Under the pieces are notes generated by a model. That model did not search any database. It was not told where the DNA came from and saw only the letters and a program-made list of their open reading frames with translations. The position numbers were made by a program, and so were the translations under genes. 64,000 nucleotides of DNA from positions 165,795 through 229,794 of the forward strand of contig JAFWZH010000250.1 of assembly GCA_017522515.1 (NCBI GenBank), given 5' to 3'. The DNA is from Clostridia bacterium. Lineage in GTDB: Bacteria > Bacillota_A > Clostridia > UBA1212 > UBA1255. Positions 53,525-61,290 of the stretch are shown here, piece after piece (the first letter of the stretch is position 1; each line of letters starts with the position of its first letter).

Positions 53525-54613
53525 CTATTTTTTTACTGCATTCTTTATTTTTGTTATCAAAAGTGTAATCAACGGCAGCCCCACATTTACAGATAATAAT
53601 ATATACGGTATTCTCCGTAAAACCACCTCAGATAGTTTTATATTTGAATCTGCAATTATTTGTGAAACAAAAAATAAAACGCACGATATAGAAGCGTAAA
53701 ACAACGGATTTCCTTTGCAATTCAATATTTTTACTAAAGCCTTGGCCACAGAGTAAAAAAGCAATGCACTTTTAAAAAACATCAGAAATATTATTATTAT
53801 ACCGTATAAGCTTTCAACATTTGAAAACACCTTATAATTCACAAGCCTGATAACCTCGTATCCCGGATACGAAAAATCTCCCATAAGCGGTCCAAGCACC
53901 AAAGTATCTCTTAAAACAGAAACAAGCAGAAACGGCGAGCCTGCAAGAATTCCGTAGAAAAGCTCCTTCTTTAAATTATCGCGGTTTTCACCACGAACAT
54001 CAGGAGCAATAATCAGAAATGCCACCAATTCAGAAAACGGAAGTGCAGTGCAAAGTGAAACCCCCTTAAAGTAAGTGTGAATTTCTTCCTTGCCCATAGG
54101 CAGTAAATGATACAATTTAGAGTGAGGCAGAAGCAAAGCAAAAAGAACAATAGTAAAAATGTACATAAACAAACATGTTACAGTACCTATCGATGCAAAG
54201 TATTTAACTCCGTAAAACGCTGTCCACCCGCATAATATTACCAGAATTGCCAAAATATACGTCCAATTTATGCCCATCAATAAATTTCCCGCTACAAACT
54301 GACCTGCTTCACGGAGCATTCTGGAGCAAGACAGCAACAAAGTACCTACGTATAAAAGAGACAGTAATTTTCCAAATGATTTACCATATACTGCCATATT
54401 TATCTCCACAAGACCTTTTGCACTGTCGCTATCCTTGTCAAAATGCATTTTGTACAATATTCCGTACAAAAAGGCAACAGCAAATCCCAACAGTATACCT
54501 GCGAGCAGTGTTATCCATGATTCATTGCCTGCAATTTGATAGTAATACATTGTATACATAAACGAGCCTTGCACAAAGCAGGCAGTTATAAACACAAATT
54601 GCCTTTTACTCAT
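53525..54613 (-). CDS. GerAB/GerKB-family spore germination permease subunit
   Basis: 362 residues with ten predicted membrane helices, of the amino-acid-permease-like GerB fold. ATG at 54613 follows GGGAGGT by five bases; the first seven in-frame codons upstream belong to the end of the C-subunit gene, with which it overlaps by 8 bases. GerB subunits bind the nutrient germinant in the spore inner membrane. Third gene of the gerA-C-B operon. Confidence 0.9.
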   Translation of the reverse strand: MSKRQFVFITACFVQGSFMYTMYYYQIAGNESWITLLAGILLGFAVAFLYGILYKMHFDKDSDSAKGLVEINMAVYGKSFGKLLSLLYVGTLLLSCSRMLREAGQFVAGNLLMGINWTYILAILVILCGWTAFYGVKYFASIGTVTCLFMYIFTIVLFALLLPHSKLYHLLPMGKEEIHTYFKGVSLCTALPFSELVAFLIIAPDVRGENRDNLKKELFYGILAGSPFLLVSVLRDTLVLGPLMGDFSYPGYEVIRLVNYKVFSNVESLYGIIIIFLMFFKSALLFYSVAKALVKILNCKGNPLFYASISCVLFFVSQIIADSNIKLSEVVLRRIPYILLSVNVGLPLITLLITKIKNAVKK

Positions 54614-55850
54614 TTTTACCTCCCAAATTTGCATCTATAGGTTTTAACAGCGAACCTGTGCGAATAATTTGAGCATCCACTTCTATTTCCATATTGGCAT
54701 TTTTATACAGTTCAAGAAAATCCGCTTGTATTTTTTTCCACTGTTTATATTTAAATCTGTAAAAATAATTGCCAATTCCCAAAACATCGGCATTTTTTTC
54801 TCTTATCTTTTCAAAGCCTTCGTTAATTTCCTTTTTTATCTCTTCTTCACACATTTTTTCAAGCCTTTTGACTGTTTCCGTATCAAATTGCCCCTCTCCT
54901 TGGTATTCCCCCAAGCTCAATTTGACCTCCACATTGCTTTTTACTTTAATTTTACCGTCGGAATATTCCGCAGTAAAACTTCCCTTACTCTTAAGAACTT
55001 CTAAAGATACCGCTATTCCGTCAAAATCAAGAGCAACCACTCCATCGGTAACGCGGTCAGAAACCCACAAAACACCTCTCGTTTGCTTTTCGTCAAGAAT
55101 ACCCACCATTTTGTCCTCAACAAAAATACTGCTTCCGGCAACAAACAAAAACGGAGACCTCTGTCCCTCTTCCGGCTCAATCACTCGCACAAAAGGTACA
55201 AGCGCCGATTTATATTCCGTCTTATAATCCCTTATGAAAGAAAAGAGTGTGCAATCCGGTGTGCCACTGTCCTTTTTTTGACTGTTTATCAATTTGTACA
55301 AATCTTGTGCAGGCAAATTGTCAAGATGTGACTCCGTTGCCAATATTTTCCCTGCGTTTCCCTCTGCAATAATTAAGCTTACATCGTATCTCGTTTCATG
55401 GTCTCTGAAAAAAAAGTCCAAATACTTAGCAATACCCTCTTTTGCAATGTCGCTGCTTATTACGACAACTTGATTTTGAGCCAAATAAAGGCTCCTGTTT
55501 GTTACGTGTGTTGCCGCTCTGATTGCTTCCAATAAATTACCGCCCACAACCTCCACATTCCAATAATGTTTGCCCACATCGCCTTTACCGGAAGAATCCG
55601 AGCCCTGTCCCGAGCTTCCCTGCTGCCCTACGGAATCATTTCTCACCACTTGCGCTGTCATAAGAATTCTTGCTTTCTCGTCTCCAAATGTTTCAAATCC
55701 TTGACTGTCTCCTTCATTTTTATCTATTGCAAGTCCAATTACAATGGCAAGCGAGCTTAAATTTCTTTTTGTGCCCTTTACAGAACAGCCCGTAAAACTA
55801 ACAAACATAATTACAATTACAGTTGTTATGCAAATTATTTTTTTACTCAT
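54606..55850 (-). CDS. GerAC/GerKC-family germination lipoprotein
   Basis: 414 residues, ATG at 55850 preceded by GGGGAG. Lipobox SFTGC. Ger(x)C family domain: LSSLAIVIGLAIDKN at the start, WNVEVVGGNLLEAIRAATHVTNRSLYLAQNQVVVIS, and a C-terminal half with QADFLELYKNANMEIEVDAQIIRTG. It contains a glycine/serine/glutamine-rich insert near 80-95. It overlaps gerA by 8 bases and gerB by 8 bases. Anchored on the spore inner membrane. Confidence 0.92.
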   Translation of the reverse strand: MSKKIICITTVIVIMFVSFTGCSVKGTKRNLSSLAIVIGLAIDKNEGDSQGFETFGDEKARILMTAQVVRNDSVGQQGSSGQGSDSSGKGDVGKHYWNVEVVGGNLLEAIRAATHVTNRSLYLAQNQVVVISSDIAKEGIAKYLDFFFRDHETRYDVSLIIAEGNAGKILATESHLDNLPAQDLYKLINSQKKDSGTPDCTLFSFIRDYKTEYKSALVPFVRVIEPEEGQRSPFLFVAGSSIFVEDKMVGILDEKQTRGVLWVSDRVTDGVVALDFDGIAVSLEVLKSKGSFTAEYSDGKIKVKSNVEVKLSLGEYQGEGQFDTETVKRLEKMCEEEIKKEINEGFEKIREKNADVLGIGNYFYRFKYKQWKKIQADFLELYKNANMEIEVDAQIIRTGSLLKPIDANLGGKNE

Positions 55851-57474
55851 AATTTTTCTCCCCATTTTCATTTGCTGTTTCTATGTCCGGCGGAATAGGT
55901 GTATTTTCTCGTACTTTATCACCTTGTGCCATTCCGTAAGGACGGCGTCGCATCATCCATAAAGGTGCCCTTACAAAAGTATCTTTTAAATCTTCCGGTC
56001 TGCATGGCATAAACGGAGACGCAAAGCTATATCCAAAGGATTCAAGCCCTGCAATATGAACGGTAAGGCCAATAATGCCTACCGCAATTCCGAAGCCACC
56101 CAATGAGCCACCCAAAAACAGAAAAATCCACCTTAGTAATGTCACTTCATTTCCCATTGTGGGCACTACGAAACTGGAGACAGCAGTAAAAGCAATAATA
56201 ATCACAACAGGTGCACCTATCAGCCCTGCCTGAATGGCAGCCTCGCCCATAACAAGACCTCCTACAATACTGATAGTTTGACCAATATTTTTAGGCATAT
56301 GAATGCCGGCTTCTTTTAAAAGCTCGAACACAAGTAAAAATAGCGAAACCTCCGCAAAAGAGCCAAAGGGTACACCTTCACTTGATGCTGCAATTGTAAA
56401 AAGCAAAGATGTTGGTATTAATTCTTGGTGAAAGCTTGTAAGTGCCACATAAATACCGGGCACCATTATGCTCAAAAAAAATGCAAGATATCTGAAAAAT
56501 CTCACAATTCCCGAATAGACCGTTCTCGTGTAATAATCCTCAGGATTTTGAAAGGCTTCTATAAAAAAGAAAGGTACTGTGAGTACAAAGGGGGAACCAT
56601 CTATAATTATCCCTACGCGCCCCTCCATAAGTTTTGCTGCCAACACATCGGGGCGCTCCGTTATTCCCATAGTGGCAAAAACAGAAAATGGGCTGTCTTC
56701 AATGTATTCCTCTATATATCCGGATTCCAATATCATATCCACATTTATTTTTTTTAGGCGTTTTTTTACTTCCTTTATCAATTTAAGCTCTGCCAGTCCG
56801 TTTATATACGTTATACAAATATTTGTGCTTGTTTTTCGTCCCACAACCATGTTCTCGAAAACTAAATCACTGTTTTTAACGCGTCGTCTTAACAGAGTGG
56901 TGTTAGTTCGCAGATTTTCGTTAAAACTTTCCCGTGGTCCTCGCATCGAAACATCATACGAAGGCTGCTCTACCGCCCTTTTTTCGTATCCTTTACAACT
57001 TATAATACTGAACTCCGCAGAACTTTCCAAAAACAGTACGCAATCCCCGTTTAAAATTGCCTCCACTGCTTTTTCAAAATCTTTTTCTTTTTTAACTTCT
57101 CCTGTAGATAATATTGTATTGTTTATTTTATCAACTTTACTGTTTTTCTCGTTTTTACTTTTTGACCGGTTAGAAAGTAAAAACGTTTCTTGCCTGCCGT
57201 GCAAAAGCGGTTTAATAATACTTTCTGACAATATATCCTGTCTGACCATACCATCCATATAAGCAATTAACCCATTACAGCTCTTATTTTCTACATAATT
57301 CACATTCAAACGTCTTGTTACAAAATCATTGCTGAAACAGAAACGTTCTTTTAACATTTGCTCTGCACTATCAATATTTGGAGGTACAGGGGTCTGCGCC
57401 TCTTGTTTTTGCGGCACTCCACATTTCGTATTATTATTGTATTTCAATTTTTTAAAAATATATTCTAAAAACAT
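55843..57474 (-). CDS. GerAA/GerKA-family germination receptor subunit
   Basis: 543 residues. A soluble N-terminal region (about 1-300, with SYDVSMRGPRESFNENLRTNTTLLRRR) is followed by about five to six membrane helices and a hydrophilic tail. The segment PYGMAQGDKVRENTP sits near the end. GerA subunits form the oligomeric ion channel of the receptor. Its GGGGAT ribosome site and start codon lie inside a hairpin (see the 57473-57508 entry), so initiation may be controlled. First gene of gerA-C-B. Confidence 0.93.
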   Translation of the reverse strand: MFLEYIFKKLKYNNNTKCGVPQKQEAQTPVPPNIDSAEQMLKERFCFSNDFVTRRLNVNYVENKSCNGLIAYMDGMVRQDILSESIIKPLLHGRQETFLLSNRSKSKNEKNSKVDKINNTILSTGEVKKEKDFEKAVEAILNGDCVLFLESSAEFSIISCKGYEKRAVEQPSYDVSMRGPRESFNENLRTNTTLLRRRVKNSDLVFENMVVGRKTSTNICITYINGLAELKLIKEVKKRLKKINVDMILESGYIEEYIEDSPFSVFATMGITERPDVLAAKLMEGRVGIIIDGSPFVLTVPFFFIEAFQNPEDYYTRTVYSGIVRFFRYLAFFLSIMVPGIYVALTSFHQELIPTSLLFTIAASSEGVPFGSFAEVSLFLLVFELLKEAGIHMPKNIGQTISIVGGLVMGEAAIQAGLIGAPVVIIIAFTAVSSFVVPTMGNEVTLLRWIFLFLGGSLGGFGIAVGIIGLTVHIAGLESFGYSFASPFMPCRPEDLKDTFVRAPLWMMRRRPYGMAQGDKVRENTPIPPDIETANENGEKNYE

Positions 57475-57508
57475 AATATCCCCATCTTTCTCAAGATGAG
57501 GATATTAT
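57473..57508 (-). promoter_or_regulatory. Hairpin spanning the gerA ribosome site (possible purF terminator)
   Basis: AATATCC pairs with GGATATT, and CATCTT with AAGATG, around a TCTC loop, with one mismatch. On the minus strand the 3' arm carries the GGGGAT site and reaches the ATG of gerA, followed by T5. It may end purF transcripts and also mask gerA translation. Confidence 0.6.
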
Positions 57509-57540
57509 TTGTTATTTTGTATTAATTATTACTATATTTT

Positions 57541-58923
57541 TTACTCGTGTTCATAAGGATATTTTCCTGTAAAGCATCCGTCACAATAACCGCAATTTAT
57601 GTCCGGAACTACTTCGGGAAGTCTCTCAACAGGCATAAAGCCCAAAGAGTCGGCACCAATCATATTACAAATCTCATCTACAGTATAATTGCATGCCATT
57701 AAATGTTCCCTCGACGGAATATCAGTGCCAAAATAGCAAGGCCATATAAACGGAGGCGCACTGATTCTCATGTGAACCTCTTTTGCACCGGCTTCTTTTA
57801 GCATTGCAACAAGCTTTGCACACGTTGTACCGCGCACAATGGAGTCATCAACAAGAACAATTTTTTTATCCTTTACAGTATCTCTGATTACATTAATTTT
57901 TAATCTCACAGCTGTAGTTCTCTGTTCTTGTGTAGGCTGTATAAACGTTCTGCCCACATAACGGTTAATCATAAGTGCTTTTGCATACGGAATGCCCGAC
58001 GCCTCTGCATATCCAATTGCAGCATCTACTCCCGAATCAGGTACTGCCGCAACAATATCTGCATCAATAGGATATGTCTCAGATAAAATTTTACCTGTAA
58101 GCTTTCTTGCCTTATGCACACTCATGCCTTCAATGATAGAATCCGAACGAGCAAAATAAAGATATTCGAAAACACACATTCCGGAACACTTACGATCTTG
58201 GCAATTATCCCTTATGCTTCTTACACCGTTCACATCTATGATAACAATTTCTCCGGGATCAAGTTCTCTTACAAACTCAGCACGAACTGTGTCAAGAGCG
58301 CAAGTTTCCGAAGCAAAAACATAGGAGTTTTCAATTTTACCCATACAAAGCGGCTTCATACCCTTTGGATCGCGGCAAGCAATAAGCTTTTGAGGGCTCA
58401 TCATTACAAGAGCATAAGCTCCGCGCAATTGATTTTTCATGATTTCAGCAAGACCTGTCTCAACACGTCCCGTCTTCATACGAGCCCTTGCAAGCAGGTG
58501 CATTATAATCTCAGTTTCGTTTGTTGTTTGGAAAATCGCTCCTTCTTGCTCCAACTGATGCTTAAGCTCATGGTAATTTGTAAGTGTACCATTTGTTGCC
58601 ACCGCCAATGGCCCTTTAATATATCTGCTGACAAGAGGCTGGGCATTAAGAACGTCTTGTTCTCCATCTGCACTGTAGCGCACATGGCCGATTGCCATCC
58701 TGCCTTTTAAGGAATTAATTACCTCGTCACTAAACACCTCATGTACAAGTCCGTTATCCTTGTATAAAGTAACTTTTCTATCGTTATTCACTGCAATTCC
58801 GGCGCTTTGCTGTCCTCTGTGCTGCATAGCAAAAAGACCTGCATACGTAATCCTTGCAGTATCGTAACCGTCATTGTCAAACATGGCAAAAAGGCCACAC
58901 TCCTCATGAAGCTTATCTGTCAT
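57541..58923 (-). CDS. purF: Amidophosphoribosyltransferase
   Basis: 460 residues from the ATG at 58923, nine bases after AAGGAG. First committed step of purine synthesis: PRPP plus glutamine gives phosphoribosylamine. The short propeptide MTDKLHEE precedes the catalytic Cys of CGLFAMFD. HRGQQSAGIA, the PRPP motif KIVLVDDSIVRGTTCA and cluster-type cysteines (RKCSGMC, and CGYCDGC at the end) mark the Bacillus-type 4Fe-4S enzyme. It lies 42 bases after thrS, not in a pur cluster. Confidence 0.96.
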   Translation of the reverse strand: MTDKLHEECGLFAMFDNDGYDTARITYAGLFAMQHRGQQSAGIAVNNDRKVTLYKDNGLVHEVFSDEVINSLKGRMAIGHVRYSADGEQDVLNAQPLVSRYIKGPLAVATNGTLTNYHELKHQLEQEGAIFQTTNETEIIMHLLARARMKTGRVETGLAEIMKNQLRGAYALVMMSPQKLIACRDPKGMKPLCMGKIENSYVFASETCALDTVRAEFVRELDPGEIVIIDVNGVRSIRDNCQDRKCSGMCVFEYLYFARSDSIIEGMSVHKARKLTGKILSETYPIDADIVAAVPDSGVDAAIGYAEASGIPYAKALMINRYVGRTFIQPTQEQRTTAVRLKINVIRDTVKDKKIVLVDDSIVRGTTCAKLVAMLKEAGAKEVHMRISAPPFIWPCYFGTDIPSREHLMACNYTVDEICNMIGADSLGFMPVERLPEVVPDINCGYCDGCFTGKYPYEHE

Positions 58924-58965
58924 CCCAATCACGCTCCTTGTAAAAACTCTCTTTATTAGTTTGCA

Positions 58966-60897
58966 TTAATTATCTTCTACAACTTTTTCCTCGCGTCTGC
59001 TTCTTGATGCAATTTCTGCTGTAATTGCCGCAATAAATTCACCAAGTTCTTGCTGTCCTTCGTCTCCTTCAAATCTGCTCCTTACGGAAACAAGGCCGCT
59101 TTCTTCTTCTTTTTGACCAACAACAAGCATATAAGGAATTCTTTCGTTTCTTGCTTCGCGAATCTTATAGCCGATTTTCTCAGGGCGCTCGTCAATTTCT
59201 GCACGAATGCCTGCCTTTTTAAGCTCTGACAAGACTTTGTTGCCGTACTCTGCAAACTTGTCGGAAATCGGCAATACTTTTACTTGTACAGGTGCAAGCC
59301 ATGTGGGGAATTTACCTGCAAAATGTTCTGTAAGAATACCGATAAATCTCTCTATTGAACCAAAGCAAACTCTGTGTATCATAATCGGTCTGTGCATTTC
59401 ACCGTCAGCTCCGATGTATTCTGCTTCAAATCTCTGAGGAAGCTGGAAGTCAAGCTGAATAGTACCACACTGCCATGTTCTTCCTATAGCGTCTACCAAG
59501 TGGAAGTCAATCTTAGGTCCGTAGAAAGCACCATCGCCTTCATTGATAACATAATCAAGTCCCATATCTTCAAGTGCATTACGAAGACCATCTGTTGCAA
59601 TTTCCCAATCTTCATCACTTCCCATTGAATCCTCAGGTCTTGTTGAAAGCTCAATAAAGTATTTATATCCGAAGAGCTGATAAACTTCGTCAATAAGTCT
59701 TACAACACCTTTTATCTCATCTCTGATTTGCTCTTGTGTCATAAATATATGAGCATCATCCTGATTAAAACATCTTACTCTCATAAGTCCGTGAAGCGCG
59801 CCTGACTTTTCGTGTCTGTGTACAAGTCCTACTTCTGCAAGTCTGAGAGGAAGTTCTCTATATGAGTGCGGCTGTGATTTGTAAACAAGCATTCCGCCGG
59901 GGCAGTTCATAGGTTTTACAGCAAAATCCTCATCGTCAATTACAGTTGTATACATGTTCTCTTTGTAGTGATCCCAGTGACCTGATGTTTCCCAAAGTCC
60001 TCTGTTAAGCATAATAGGTGTTGAAATCTCTACATAACCTTCACGCTCATGAATTTCACGCCAATATTGCATAAGAGTGTTCTTAAGAATCATTCCCTTA
60101 GGAAGGAAGAACGGGAATCCCGGACCCTCGTCTGCAAAGAGGAAAAGTCCCAATTCTTTACCTAATTTCCTATGGTCACGTTTCTTTGCTTCTTCAAGCA
60201 TTGTAACGTATGCTTCAAGGTCTGCATTCTTCGTATATGCTGTACCGTAAAGTCTTGTAAGCATTTTATTTTTCTCATTGCCTCTCCAATAAGCTCCTGC
60301 AATTTTCATGATTTTAATTGCTTTGACGGGCTTTGTTGACATAAGGTGAGGACCTGCACACAAATCTGTGAAGTCTCCCTGTTTATAAAGGCTAATAACT
60401 GCGTCCTCAGGAAGGTCTCTGATAAGTTCTACCTTGTAAGGTTCTTTATGCTCCTCGAAGAATTTTATTGCCTCTTCTCTTGGAAGTTCAAATCTCTCAA
60501 GAGGTATATTTTCTTTAACTATTTTTTTCATTTCTGCTTCGATTTTCTCAAAATCGTCACTGGAAATTGCATCTTCGCAATCTATGTCATAATAAAAACC
60601 GTCATCAACAGATGGACCTATTGCCAATTTTGCTTCGGGGTAAAGTCTCTTAATCGCCTGTGCCATAATGTGCGATGCTGTATGGCGAAAAGCATCTCTG
60701 CCTCCCTTATCCTCAAAAGTTAAAATACTGAGGTTGCAATCTGAGTCAACTACTGTTCTCAAGTCCACTCTTTGTCCGTCAATCTCTCCTGCGCAAGCAA
60801 CTCTTGCCAAGCCTTCGCTTAAATCTGCCGCGATTTCTAATACTGTTTTAGCTTCTGCATATTCTTTTACAGAACCGTCCTTTAATGTAATTTTCAT
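58966..60897 (-). CDS. thrS: Threonyl-tRNA synthetase
   Basis: 643 residues. A TGS domain (1-62) is followed by an editing domain with HTASHIMAQAIKRL (zinc/His motif). The class-II catalytic core shows MNCPGGM, RELPLRLAEVGLVHRHEKSGALHGLMRVR and MIHRVCFGSIERFIGIL. The anticodon-binding domain (WLAPVQVKVLPI) ends the protein. AAAGGAG precedes the ATG. Controlled by the T-box leader just upstream. Confidence 0.98.
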   Translation of the reverse strand: MKITLKDGSVKEYAEAKTVLEIAADLSEGLARVACAGEIDGQRVDLRTVVDSDCNLSILTFEDKGGRDAFRHTASHIMAQAIKRLYPEAKLAIGPSVDDGFYYDIDCEDAISSDDFEKIEAEMKKIVKENIPLERFELPREEAIKFFEEHKEPYKVELIRDLPEDAVISLYKQGDFTDLCAGPHLMSTKPVKAIKIMKIAGAYWRGNEKNKMLTRLYGTAYTKNADLEAYVTMLEEAKKRDHRKLGKELGLFLFADEGPGFPFFLPKGMILKNTLMQYWREIHEREGYVEISTPIMLNRGLWETSGHWDHYKENMYTTVIDDEDFAVKPMNCPGGMLVYKSQPHSYRELPLRLAEVGLVHRHEKSGALHGLMRVRCFNQDDAHIFMTQEQIRDEIKGVVRLIDEVYQLFGYKYFIELSTRPEDSMGSDEDWEIATDGLRNALEDMGLDYVINEGDGAFYGPKIDFHLVDAIGRTWQCGTIQLDFQLPQRFEAEYIGADGEMHRPIMIHRVCFGSIERFIGILTEHFAGKFPTWLAPVQVKVLPISDKFAEYGNKVLSELKKAGIRAEIDERPEKIGYKIREARNERIPYMLVVGQKEEESGLVSVRSRFEGDEGQQELGEFIAAITAEIASRSRREEKVVEDN

Positions 60898-60922
60898 TTT
60901 GTTTTATCTCCTTTCAGAAAAC

Positions 60923-61195
60923 AAAAAACGCCCTCTTGCGTTTTTAAATATTTATCGCAAGGGGCGAAATATAGTCCAAATATATCCGCGGTTCCACCCT
61001 TTTTCATTTCACACATATAAATGTGTAAAATCTCTTATGATTGTAACGTAATCACCGGACCGGATTGGGGCCACTCCGAGGTAGTCTTCCCTATTTATTC
61101 ACTCAAGGCGGTTGCAGCTCCACAGCTAAAAATTACCGTTCGCCGCCTCTCTCTGACAGTTTCAAAAAAGGTACTCTTCTCATCAACGCTTTACT
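60923..61195 (-). promoter_or_regulatory. T-box riboswitch of thrS (Thr specifier)
   Basis: On the minus strand: core AAAGGGTGGAACCGCGG (60986-61003) and a terminator hairpin at 60929-60966 (CGCCCC...TGCG against CGCAAG...GGCG, then T-run). Stem I has AGTA (61172-61175) and GGGAAGACTACC on the other side; overlapping ACU and ACC are both Thr codons, so the specifier is Thr either way. UGGA in the bulge calls for U73. Confidence 0.92.
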
Positions 61196-61200
61196 TTCGG

Positions 61201-61229
61201 ATTATATTCCAAAAGCCCCCCTATGTCAA
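61201..61229 (-). promoter_or_regulatory. Consensus sigma-A promoter of thrS
   Basis: On the minus strand: TTGACA, 17-base spacer, TATAAT, a perfect match to consensus. Premature termination by the T-box then sets output. Confidence 0.85.
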
Positions 61230-61239
61230 CAGTGATAAC

Positions 61240-61270
61240 AAAAAAACCGGCTCTTTTTACTGAGCCGGCC
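61240..61270 (-). terminator. Terminator of the CHAP/ricin protein gene
   Basis: On the minus strand: CCGGCTC pairs with GAGCCGG around an eight-base loop, followed by T7. It lies 20 bases after the stop codon and just before the thrS promoter. Confidence 0.9.
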
Positions 61271-61290
61271 CTTGAAATTTAAACTAACAA

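Noticed and set aside
58966..60897. Antisense frames within thrS and other long genes
   Set aside because: They follow the codon structure of the real genes on the other strand and lack start signals.
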